Part shown: positions 35,201 through 47,200 of the stretch, in pieces
Layout of the letters: each line of letters opens with the position of its first letter
How positions within the stretch are numbered: the stretch's first letter is position 1
Assembly: GCA_027491255.1 (NCBI GenBank)
Contig: JAIXWM010000020.1
Coordinates: 1 to 64,000, forward strand
Source of the DNA: Rubrivivax sp.
Lineage (GTDB): Bacteria; Pseudomonadota; Gammaproteobacteria; Burkholderiales; Burkholderiaceae_C
DNA length: 64,000 nt
Direction of reading: 5' to 3'
Notes under the pieces: generated by a model
What the model was told of the DNA's origin: nothing
Databases searched by the model: none
The model's input: only the letters and a program-made list of their open reading frames with translations
Made by a program: the position numbers and the translations under genes

Positions 35201-38200
35201 AGCAGCGCGCCAGCCACCGTGCCCTGGCCGAGGTTCAGCGCACCGCCCGCGCTGACTGTCAGGGCGCCGGAGGCCAGCGTGCCCAAGGTCAGCGCGTTCG
35301 CGTCCACGAGCTGGGCTGCGCCGCCGCTCAGGTCGACTGCCCCCTGGAAATCGTTGCCGGCCTGCGTCAGCGTGACCGAGCCGCTGCCGGCGTTCACACT
35401 GGCCGCGCCCGCCACTGTCAGCGCGCCGCCCTGCGTCACGGGGCCCGAGCCCGAAACCGCCGACAGCGCCCCGCCCACCGTGCCCTGGCCCAGGTTCAGC
35501 GCGCCGGCCGCGCTGACTGTCAGCGCGCCGGTGGCCAGCGTGCCCAGCGTCAGCGCGTTCGCATCCGTGACGCGGGTCGTGCCGCCGCTCAGGCTGACCG
35601 CACCCTGGAAATCGTTGCCCGCCTGCGTCAGCGTGATCGTGCCCGTGCCCGCGTCCACGCTGGACGCACCCGTCACCGCCAGCGTGCCGGTCTGCGTCAC
35701 GCCACCTGCACCCGAAACCACCGTCAGCGCGCCGCCCACCGTGCCCTGGCCCAGGTCCAGCGCTCCAGCCGCGTTCACCGCCAGATCGCCAGCGACCGTG
35801 CTCGTGGCCAGCGTCGCCGCCCCCGTGGACCGCAGCCGCAGATCGCTGCCCGCGCCCGTGACCGTGGCGGTGATCGCGCCACCGAAGCGGTTGACGGCCG
35901 ATTCGAGCGTGACGTCGCCGCCGGCAGTCAGCAGGGCTGCCCCGTCGAGTTCCAGCGCGCCGCCAGCCCCCTGCGAGATCGCGCCGGTGGCCGTCGCGTT
36001 CAGCGTGGACGCGACGATGTGCCCGTCGAGTTGCAGCCCCGCCGCGCTCTGCAGCACCAGATCGGTCGCTTCGAGGCGGGCCGATGCCTGGCCGCTCATC
36101 GGCCGCAAGGCCAGCAGCGCGCCGGCCGCGCCCTGCAGCAGCAGGTCGTCCAGCACGAGCCGGCCCCCCTGCACCCGCACCTGCGGCGCGAACAACGCGA
36201 TGCCGGCCAGCTCGAAGCGGTTGGCGTCACCCTCGAACAGCCCGTCCGCGAAGCTGAGCACGCTGCCGCCGGCCCGGCTCGACGTGATCCGCACGGCATC
36301 GGCATAGGCATCACCGCTCAGGGCGATGCCGTCGGCGAAGCGCACCACGTCGGCGCCGTCGATGCGCAGGGTCGCCCCCGCCGCCAGGTCCAGGGTCTGC
36401 GCGAAGACCACGCTGCCGCCCGCCGCCTGGATGGCCAAATCCCCCGCGACGTCGGCCCCGAGGGCGAGGTCGCCGCCCACGCGAACATCGAGGTCACCCG
36501 TCGCGCTGGCCTGCAGCGTCAGCGCGTTGGCGTCGCGCACGCTGAGGGAGCCACCTGCCAGCACCACGGCCCCGCCGAAGTCGTTGTCGGCGTGCGCCAG
36601 CGTGATGGCCCGGGCGGCGGCGGTGACCGTCGTCGCGCCGCCGACCGCGAGCCAGTCCGTCTGGCCGACCGCCGCGGCGCTGGTGGTCACCGTGAAGTTG
36701 CCGGCGACCGAGGTGCGGCCCAGGCTGACCTGACCACCGGCGCCGGGCTCGAGCGTCAGATCACTGCCGGCGCCGCTGACCGTGGCGCTGACGGTGATCG
36801 CCCCACCGGAGCGCAGCCTCACGTCGCCGCTGGCCGCGATCTCGGCCGCCAGCGCCGTGCTGTCGTTCAGCGTGATCGCGCCGCCCACCGCGCGCAGGGT
36901 GCCGCCGAAGGCATTGCCCGCGTGGTCGAGCGTGAGGGCGGTCTCGACGCCCAGCCGGTTGCCCGCCGCATCGGCCACCACCGCGCGGTTGAGCTGCAGC
37001 CGGCTGACCGTGGCGGAGACCACCTCCTCGCCGGCGGGCACGGTGTAGCGGAAGACCTTGCTCGTGGGCGACGAGGCTGCGGCGTCGTAGACCGCCGTGG
37101 CGTTGCGGGCGGCGCTGCCCGACCCGGCGGCCACCTGCAGCGCCAGGTCCAGCGTCGGCGCGCCGGCGGTCGTGTCGATGTCCGTGGCCTCGCTGACGCC
37201 CAGCGTGAAGACCATCTCGCGGCCGGCACCGTAGCGGCCCTCGGCCGGCAGGTCGATGCGCGTGACCGTGGGCACGGCGCGGTCGATGCCCGAGGCCGTC
37301 GGCGCCGTGCCGACACGCAGGAAGGCCTCGCGCTCGAACACCGCGCCGCTGGCGCTGACGACGCTCAGGCGCACGGCGCCACTGCCCGCCAGCGCCGACA
37401 GGTCCACCGACGGCAGCGACCACGCCCCGCCGGAGACGACGGCGTTGCGCACGACCGACGCACCGCTGGCATCGGTGAAGCGCAGCGTCAGGCTGCCCAT
37501 GCGGTTGCCCGCGACGTCGGTGACCGCGGCACCCGCCAGGCGCAGGGCCGACGGAACCGCGGCATTGACGGTGGTGCCCGCGGGCACGGTGTAGCGGAAG
37601 ACCTTGGTATGCGCCGACGACAGGTCGGCCAGGTACTCGGCGTCGCCGCTGCGCGCGCCGGCGTCGGTCTGCAGGCCGAGTTCGAGCACCGGCGCGCCGG
37701 CTGCGGTGTCCACCGTGACCGACTCGCTGAAGCGCACCGCGAACAGCATCGTGCGGCCGGCCGCATAGACGCCGCCCGCCGGCCCGTCGACGCGCGCGAT
37801 CTGCGGGAACACCGTGTCGGTGGCCGTCTCCACCGGCGCATTGCCCAGCTGCAGGAAGGCCGGCTGCTCCAGGCGCGTGCCGCCCGCCCCGGTGACGGTC
37901 AGGGCCACGGCGCCGGTGGCGGCCAGCGGGAACAGGTTGACCCCGGTCAGAGACCAGGCGCGATTGACGACCGTGGCGGTGCGGGTGACGGTCTGGCCCG
38001 CCGCGTCGGTGAAGACCAGGCTCAGCGTCGAGCCCGCCGCGGCCGACGCCGTGCCCGACACGTCGACCGCGCTGCGGTCGGCCGAGGCCAGCCAGCGGCC
38101 CGGCGCCGCGCCGACGGCGATGTCGCCGGCCGGCTGCACGACCGCGTTGGCGGCCGAGGCGCCCGCGGCGGCCAGCGCGATGCGCTCGACGGTCGCGCCG

Positions 38201-41200
38201 GCGGCGGCCGACGCCGTGCCGGCCACCGCGACCGAGGCGCGGTCGGCCGCGGCGATCCAGCGTCCGTCGGCCGTGCTGAGCTGGATCTGCGGCGCCACCT
38301 GCGTCGGTGCCGCCAGGCTGCCGGACAGGCTGAGCTGCTGGCCTTCGACGCGGGTATCACCACCCACGGTCAAGGCACTGGTCTGGGTGACGGCACCGGC
38401 GCTGTACACGTTCAGGTCGCCCGGCACCGTGCCGATCGCGCCCAGGGTCACCGAGCCCCCGGCCAGGGCGATCAGCGTCAGGTCGCTGCCCGCCCCGCCG
38501 ACCGAGCCGGCCACCGAGAGGTCGCCCGCGGCCTCGAGCCGCATGTCGCCGCCCGAGACGAAGGTGCCCGACATCGCGTCGCCATCGCGCACGGTCAGCG
38601 TGCCGCCGGCCGTCGCCGACACGGGGTCACCGAAGCGGTTCGAGCCCACCAGCGTGATCGACCCGGCGGCAGCGGTGAAGACCGGCGCGCCGGTGACGAC
38701 GAGGCCCCCGGACGCCGGCTGGACGATGGCGCCGGCGGTAGACACCAGGACCGCGTCGCTGGCGCTCAGGCGCGCGTCGATGACGATGTCACCCGCGTTG
38801 GACAGGTTCAGGGCCTGAGCCGACAGCACGGCGGCGTCGCGGCCCATCGCCGGTTGCAGCGCCAGCGTGCTGCCGGATGCACCCGTGATGGACACGTCGC
38901 CGACGACCAGCCGGCCCAGCGCGGCGTCGTAGCGCTTGCTCATCGAGAACGACTGCACGCCCGAGACCATGAGGCTGTTGTCGTCCCCGGCCAGCAGGCT
39001 CGAGCCGAAGACGATACTCACATCGTCGCCCGCAGCGGGCGTGATCGAGACCGGGCTGGCGTGGGCGCCGGCGCCGCCAGCCAGACGGATGCCGCGGTTG
39101 AAGATCACCGAGGTCGCGCCCTCGATGACCAGCCGGCCGTCGCCGAGGATCACCAGTTCGTCGGCGAAGGTGACCGTGCCCGCAGCCTGGATGCGCAGGT
39201 CGCCATCGACCTGGACGTGGTCCTGGAAGGTGACGTCGACCGCCTCGACGATGCGCAGCAGTTCGAGCTCCACGATCCGGCCGACCGTGAGGCTGAAGCC
39301 GTCGCCGGAGCCCGTGGTGTCGCCCAGGCTGGCGCGCGCCACGCTCAGCACGTCGCCCACGGCGTAGGCGCTGCCGAGCGACTCCAGGCTCGCCGAGGTC
39401 ACGACGCCGTCGGTGACCACCAGGTGGGCGCTCGCGCCGGTGCCGCTGCCGCCCAGCAGCGGCACGCTGCTGTACAGCCGCCCGACGGTGGCCACCGGCG
39501 CGAACCCGGCCGACACGAGCGGCGCGAGCACGACGGACCCGCCGTCGGCGCTGGCCGAGGCGAGACCGGCGCCTGCGGCCCCGCCGGTCGCGAGCTGGGT
39601 CAGCCGGGCCGCCAGCGCGGCAGCGATGTGCTGGCGCGCCTGCTCGGCTGTCGCGGCGCCGCCACTGCCGTTGCCCTGCGCGGTGAGGTCGTTGGCGGTG
39701 ACCGTGTAGACGACATCGCTGCCCGCCACGCCACGCACCACGATCTGGTCGCCCTTGACGAAGGCGCCGGCCAGCTGCACCGTGACGCTGCCGCTGCCGG
39801 CCACGACCGAGGCCGCACCCCGGTCCGGGTCGGTGGCGTAACCGCTGCCGCCGACGAAGCTGAAATCGCCGTTCTGCAGGCTGTCGCCGATGCCGCCGCC
39901 GATCGGCCCCTGCAGCGTGATGTCGCCGCCGTAGGCGCGCAGGGTGAGCAGGTCGCCCTCGACCTCGGCCGTGCCCGCGAGGTCGGTCAGGGCGCTGCCG
40001 TTGATGCGGCCGGTGACCGTGAGATCGGGCGCGGAGAGAGCGGCCACACCGCCGGAACTCAGCGGGGTGACCGTCGCCGTCACCGTGAACGCACCCTCGT
40101 CCCCGGACAGCAGGCCCGTGAAACGCAGCTCGGTGCCGCTGCCGGCCACGCTGGCCCGCGCGCCCGATGCCGGGGCGGCCAGGGCCGCAGCGGCCGCGGC
40201 GCGCAGGCGCGCGGCGATGTTCTGCAGCGCCTGCGCAGCCGTCGCAGCCCCTCCGCCACCCAGACCGTCGGCGCTCAGATCCTCGGCACTGACCGTCAGC
40301 GTGATGTCCGCGGTGGCAACGCCGCTGACCGTGATCCGATCACCCTGCGCGAAGCCACCCGACAGCTCCAGCCGGTATTCCTGCGCCCCGGCGACAGCCG
40401 TGCGCGTGCTGTCGCCAGCCGTCAGCGTGACGTCGCCGAAGATCCGCAGGGCGTCGTTGATGTACAGGCCCTGGGTCATCTCCAGTTCGGTGCCACCCGC
40501 GGCCGTGCCGTCGAACTCGGTGGTGTTGCCCGAGCCCTGGACCTCGGTCTTGGTGCCCTTGATCTTGCCGCCGACGCGAACCTTGCCGCCGTCGCCCTGC
40601 GCCTGGATCACCAGCGGCGTGCTCATCGCCAGGCTGGATCCGGCGCCGCCCAGGGCCACCGGGTTGGAGCCGCCCGTGGAGCCCACCACCAGCACCGGGA
40701 TGGCGCTGATCTGCGAGGGGTCCAGGCTGAGGCCGGAGCCGCCCGCGCCGCCGATCGAGATGGACGCGTTCGGGTCGGCAGGCTTGAGCTGCAGACCCTG
40801 CCCGGCGTTCTGCGCGGCCATCTGCGCCAACGCATCCGCCGACAGAGGTCCGGCCACCGTCTGCGCGGAAACGATCTGCGGCGCGCGATCGGCCGGCACG
40901 ACCTGCGAGAGTTCGAACTTCTGGTCGCTGCCGCTGCGCAGCAAACTTCCACCCAGGGTCAGGCGCTCGGACACGTCCAGGGTCAGCGCGCCGGCGATCA
41001 GGTCGGACTCGATGGACAGGCGCTGCGCGACGATGCGCACCTTGGACGGGCCGAGGTCCATGGCCTGGGCCTTGCCTTGGGCATCGGCGAAGCCCGTCAG
41101 GCGGATGATGTCGCCCTGGATGACGAGCTGACCCAGCGTCTCGTCCCAGCGCACGTCCTCCACGCCCGAGAGCATGCGGATCACATCGGGCAGCCCGTTC

Positions 41201-44200
41201 TGCCCGGCCTGGGCCACGCCGAGCTGCACCAGCGTGCCTGCACCGCTGGATTTGGCGGGTTGCGGCTTCAAGGCCAGCGTGAGGGTGTCGTCGGCCAGCT
41301 TGGAGCCGCCCAGGTCGACGGCGTCCTTCAGCGTGAAGCTGCGCACCGACCCGTCCGCGGACACGGTGTTGCCCAGGTCCACGCGGATCCGGTCGGCGCC
41401 CTCGGTGGCCACCAGCTTGATCGGCGCCGCGCCCAGGCGCGTGAGCGTGAAGCTGTCGGCCTTGCTGCCCAGGCGCAGGTCGTCGAGCGCGAACTTCGAC
41501 AGGCGCATGCTCGTGCCGTTCGGGTCGATGACCTCCAGGCCGGTGCCGTTGAACACCACATCGATCGCGCTCGGACGGGTGACGTCGAGCGTGATCGACT
41601 GCTGGCGCACGTTGGCGCCGTCATCGACCCGCATCACCATCGTCGCCGTCGGGCGGGTCAGCAGCGCGACCCCGCCCGTGGCCTGGGCGCGCACGGAGAG
41701 CGCGCCGGCCGGGTCGCCCTCGACAGACTCGAAGCGCAGGACCGGGCCGTCCACCTCCACGATGGCGCGCAGCCCCGGCGCCGCCAGCGCCAGCGCCGCC
41801 AGCCTGGCGCCGACATGCGAGGCCACCTGCTCGGCCGTCGCGGCGCCACCGCTGCCGTCGCCGTTGACGCTGAGGTCGGCCGCGGTGACCGTGTAGACGA
41901 CATCGGAGGCGGCGATGCCGGCCACGCGGACCGTGCTGCCGACGACGAAGTCACCCTTGAGCTCGAGCCGGTACACGTCGGCCGACGTGAAGGTCAGGTT
42001 GCCGGGCCGCGACAGGTAGTCGGCGATCGTGGCCGCCGTGCCGGTGATGGAGAAGGCATCGGCCTGGTTGCTCACCGTCACGCGCGGCAGCGCGATCTTG
42101 CGGTCGACAGTCGGGCGGCCGGACTGCGCACCGCTGACCTGGACCGAGATCGACTGCGCGTTGCCGTCGTAGAACACCTGGCCGGGCGCGCCCAGGTAGG
42201 CCTGCAGGGCCTGCGCCGAGCCCCTGACGACGACGCGCGTGGCCGTCGACGACGAATCGACGGTGATGCCCTGCGGCACATTCGGCGCCAGGCTCAGCTG
42301 CCCGGTGGGCACGGTGATCGTGGCCGTCAGCGCGTCGGGCAGCAGCACCACCGCCTGCACACGGTCGGCGGTCAGCGGCTGCACCGAGCGGTCCTCGTCG
42401 ACCAGGTAGCCCAGGCGCGCGAAGCTCGTGCCGTCGAAGTCGTCGCTGAACGGCCACGGACGGTCGACCGTGACGTTGCGCGTCTCGGCATGGCGCAGCT
42501 CGAAGTAGTAGCGGCGGCCGGCCAGCAGGTCGATCGGGGTCGAGCGCGTGGAGCCGCGGGCTTCAGTGTCGACCACCAGGCTTCGCAAGCCGGTGCTGCC
42601 CGTCACACCGCTGCCCGAGGTCTCGAACCACAGGCTGGCCTGGTCGTTGGCGTCCAGGTCGAAGACATAGCTGCCGGAGCGCTCGGGCACAAAGAAGCCC
42701 GACAACATCTGCCGCGCCGTGCCGCCGTCGCTGATCGAGGGGTAGGCGAGCTCGGCGGTGCCGCTGCGCAGCGCCACCGCCCCGGTCGGGCCAAGCACCG
42801 CGGCATTGGCGACGAAGTCGGCGTTGCCCCGATCGGCGGTGTAGGTGAACCCGGGCACGAGCAGGCTGCTGACGTAGACCTCGCGGTTCAGGCTCGCGTC
42901 CAGGTAGCCGCCCTCCGGGGGGAAGAAGGTGACCGTGACGAGGTCGGAGTCGGCGTCGGCCACCGCGCTGCGGTCGAACACCAGGTTGGTGGGCTCGCCC
43001 GCGACGGCGCCGATGGCCTCGGGCAGCAGCAGGCTGGGCGCGGCCTGCGTGGGCGTGATGGGCAGCGCGTACAGGCGGTTGTCGGCGCCGGCGGCGAACA
43101 GGGTCTGGCCCTGCGCGTCGAGCTCGATCGCGCTCCAGTCGATGGTGCCCACCTCCAGGCCCAGCCTGTCGGGCGAGCGCCAGGTCGCACCCGCGTCGGT
43201 GCTCAGCCACAGGCCGCGCTGCGTGCCGTCGGCCGCGACCGCAATGACCTTGCCGTCGCCGGAAATCGTCGCCGCGCTCCAGGAGCGCGCGCTGGCGCTG
43301 ATCTGACGCCACGACCAGCCCGCCTGCGCCGTGTCGGCCAGGTAGACCTGGCCGCCGCGGGCCGCGGCCACCAGGAAGCGGCCGCTCGCGTCGGAATCGA
43401 CGGCGACCCAGTCGGCCGTGGTCGGCAGCCCACGCATCGCCTCGGTCCAGGTGATCGCGCCGCTTTCCGGCGCGACGGTGGCCGTGTAGACACGGTTGCC
43501 CAGCGCGCTGCCGGACGCGCCCCCGGCCGCCGCCACCAGGCGCGTGCCGCTGGCGTCGGTGGCGATGTCGCTCCAGTTGACGTTGGGCGCGCCGGACTGC
43601 AGCGACCAGTCGATGCCGCCTGCCTCGAACACACGGACCTGCGCCGGGTTGTCGCGCGTGCCCTGGTCGTTGGCATTGTGGAAGTAGGTCTCGCGGCCGG
43701 CGACATCGGCCACGAGCAGGCGCTGGCCCGCCAGCACCGCCGACGCGCTGTAGGCGTCGCCCAGCGTGATGGTGCTCGCCTGGTTCACGTCGATCGACGG
43801 CCGCGCGAAGTCGATCACGTAGCCGCGGTCCACGTCCAGCCGGCCGGCGCCCAGCGGGTAGCTGGTGGACCGATCCACCGCCAGCTTGCCCGCACCGACG
43901 GGGACGGTGCGCGTCTCCAGCAGCCGGCCGCTGGCCAGGCTGGTGGAGCTCATCGTCAGCGCGGTCGCCGCGCCGGCGTAGCGCACCGCATCGGCCTGCG
44001 CCAGGTAGGCCGACAGTGCCGCCCAGGTGCCGGTGACCGTGAGCGCAGTTTCGCTGCCGCCGACGACGATGCCCGTGGCCGGCCGAGCGACGAGGGTCCC
44101 GCCGGCATTGCCCGGCACGCTGAAGGTCAGGCGCAGCAACTCCTCGCCGGCGGCCAGCCAGCTCGCAGGCAGCACCTGCGGCGCCGCGTCGCTGGCCTTG

Positions 44201-47200
44201 CTGACGCCCACCTGCACGAAGTCGCCGAAGCCGCCTTCCTTGTGCAGCACCTCGAAGCGGTACAGGCGGCCCTTCTCGAGCGTGATCGCGGCCGACTTCT
44301 GCGACGCGTTGCGCGTCCAGTCGCCCGTGCCGGCAAACCCGTCGAGGAAGGCCACGCGCGTCAGCGCCCCGGTGCCCGTGCCGCTGGTGTCCAGCCACAG
44401 CTCGGAGCTGTCGTCGGAGCTGACCCACAGGCGGTAGACGCCGGTCTCGGGCGGCGTGATCCAGCCCGACAGGCGCTCGCCGTAGTTGTCCCGGTTCGGC
44501 GCGACCTCCAGCCGCCCGGCCACGCGCTCGACGGTGCTGGCCGCACCGGCGTAGCTGGCCGAAGAGGTCAGGTCCGAGACCCGGGTGCCGGCGATGCCGT
44601 TCCAGCGCTCCAGACGGAAGCTGCCGGCGGTCAGCGACTGGCCGAGCAAGGGCGTCGATCCGATGGCCACCGCCCGCGGCGCAGGCGGCTCGGCGCTGAC
44701 CCGCATCAGCAACTGCTTGCCGTTGGTGAGCGCCTGCACGTTGCCGGCCGTGCCGAGATAGGCGTGCACCGCCTGGACCGGGCCGGTCACGGTGGGCGCC
44801 GCCGCAGACCCGCCCAAGCGCAGGCCCGCCGACGGCGCGAGACGCACTTCGCCGTAGGGAACCGTCTCGATCGACGCGCCCGCCGACAGCAGCGTCGCCT
44901 CGGCCAGGTGGACATAGCGTCGGCCGTCGGCGCTCGCCCCCTTGGTCTCGACGAAGACGAGCTTGTAGTTGCGGAAGCTCGCCGTGGACGGCACGGACAC
45001 CGTGCTCGACGCGCCGCGCGTGTCGGCCAGCCCCGTCTCGCCCTCGCCGATCAGGGTCCAGCCCGGCGCATTCCAGTCGGCGCTGCCGTTCGAGCCCCAC
45101 AACTGCCAGCGCTTGGGGTCCCACTGCCAGATGTCGTCGTTGGTCCGCGTGACCATGCGGATCGCATCGACCGCCACCGCCTGCGGCGCGCTGAACACCA
45201 GGCCGCTGCCAGGCCCGTCGAGGTTCAGGTACTTGGTGGCCGTGCTGCCGTCGGCGGCCAGGGCCGCGGTTTCCGCGCTCGGGGTGTTGGCCCGGCTTCC
45301 CGACGCATTCGAGCCGCCGGTCACGACAACCCCGCCGGCCGGCGCCGACAAGGTGACCGTCACCTCGGCGGGCGTGTCGGCGACAACCCAGTCCGCCGGC
45401 ACGACCTGGATCGCAGTGCTGCCCGCATCCGAGTAGCCCACCCGCGCGTAGTCGTTGCCGGTCGCTTCCTTCAGCAGGATCTCGAAGCGGTAGAGCCGGC
45501 CCTTCTTCAGCTCGATCGAGGCCGACTTCTGGCCAGCGGTCTTCGTCCACTCGCCCGCACCGACCGCGCCCGTCACCTGGGCCACGCGCGTGAGGCTGCC
45601 CTGGCCGGTGCCCGACAGGTCGACCCACAGCTCGGCGGTGTCGTCGGCGGTCAGGTAGAGGTTGACGTTGCCGTCCTTGGGCGGGGCGAGGTAGCCCGAG
45701 ATCCGCGCGCCGTAGTTGTCCCCGCCGGGGTTGACGTTCAGGCCCGAGCCCGCGCTCAGCGCCACCTCGCGGACGGACGAGGTCAGGTTCGGGTACAGCG
45801 CCGAGCCGGTCAGGCCGGACAGCGCGGTGCCGCCCAGGTCGTTCCAGACCTCCAGCGTCACCGAGCCGGTGACCAGCGAGGGCAGCACGTTGACCGGGGC
45901 CAGCACCTGCCGGCCCGTGACCGCCACCTGCAACTGTGTGCCCACGCCGGTGAACTGCACCTGTCCCACCGTGTTCAGGTAGCGGTGCAGCACGTGCAGG
46001 TCCCCGCTCAGCGTGCGGCTCGTGCCCTGCCCGGTGACCGTCACCCCGGGGGCCGCAGCGGCGTCCACGGTCCCGTAGGGCACGGCTGCCAGCGCCTGGC
46101 CGCCGCCGAACAGCATCACGTCGGCGATCTGCATGCCCGAGGCGCGGCCCGCGTCGCGCAGGGTCGGGAACACGATCTTGTAGTAGCGGTAGGCGCTCGT
46201 GTTGGCAAAGGCGATCTCGTTGGCCGCCCCGCGGGCGGTACCCAGCCCGGTGTTGCCGGACGCGACCTCGGCCCAGCCGCTGTCGGCCCAGTCCGCCGAG
46301 CTGTTGGAGCCGTAGAGCACGAAGCGCATCGGGTCGCGCTCGGAGGCGTCGTTGGCGGTGACCAGGCGCAGTCGGTCGGCGGCCAAGGCCTGCGGATAGG
46401 CGAACACCAGCCCGGTGTTGAGCTTGTCGCGGTTGAGGTACTTGCTCGACGCGTCCCCATCCAGCACGTTCAGCGGGCCCTCGCTGGTCGACGAATTCGC
46501 CGCGTTGCCCGAACGGTCGGACCCGCCGGCCACCACCACGCCGCCGGCCGGCGCCGTGAGCGTGACCGACAACTGCGTGGGCAGATCGGGCAGGACCCAC
46601 TGCGAGGGCAGCGGCAACACCGTCGACGAGCCCGCCTTCTGGTAGCCGACTCGAGCGTAGTCGCCCCCGCTGCCTTCCTTGAGCAGGATCTCGAAGCGGT
46701 ACAGGCGGCCCTTCTCCAGGGTGATCGAGCCCGACTTCTGCCCCGCCGTCTTCGTCCATTCGCCGGCGCCGACGGCGCCGTTGACCTGCGCGACCCGCGT
46801 CAGGCTGCCCTGCCCCGTGCCCGTCAGGTCGACCCAGAGCTCGGCGGTGTCGTCGGCGGTCAGGTAGAGATTGACCGGGCCGCTTTCGGCGGGCGCCAGG
46901 TAGCCCCGGATACGTGCGCCGTAGTTGTCGCCGCCCGGGCTGACGTAGAAGCCGGCGTTGCCGTTCGCGTCGACGGGCGACAGCGCGATCTCGCGCACCG
47001 AGCCCGAGTTGTTCGGGAAGTCGGCCGAATTGGTGAGGCCGGACAGCGCCGTCCCCGCGATGCCGCTCCAGGTCTCGACCGTGACCGCGCCCGAGGGCAG
47101 CGTCGGCGCGAGAGTGACCGCCTCCGGCGCCTGGCTCGCCTTCGTGACGCGGACATCGAGCGTGCGGGCATCGCCGGTGTAGCGGATGTTGCCCGGCTGC

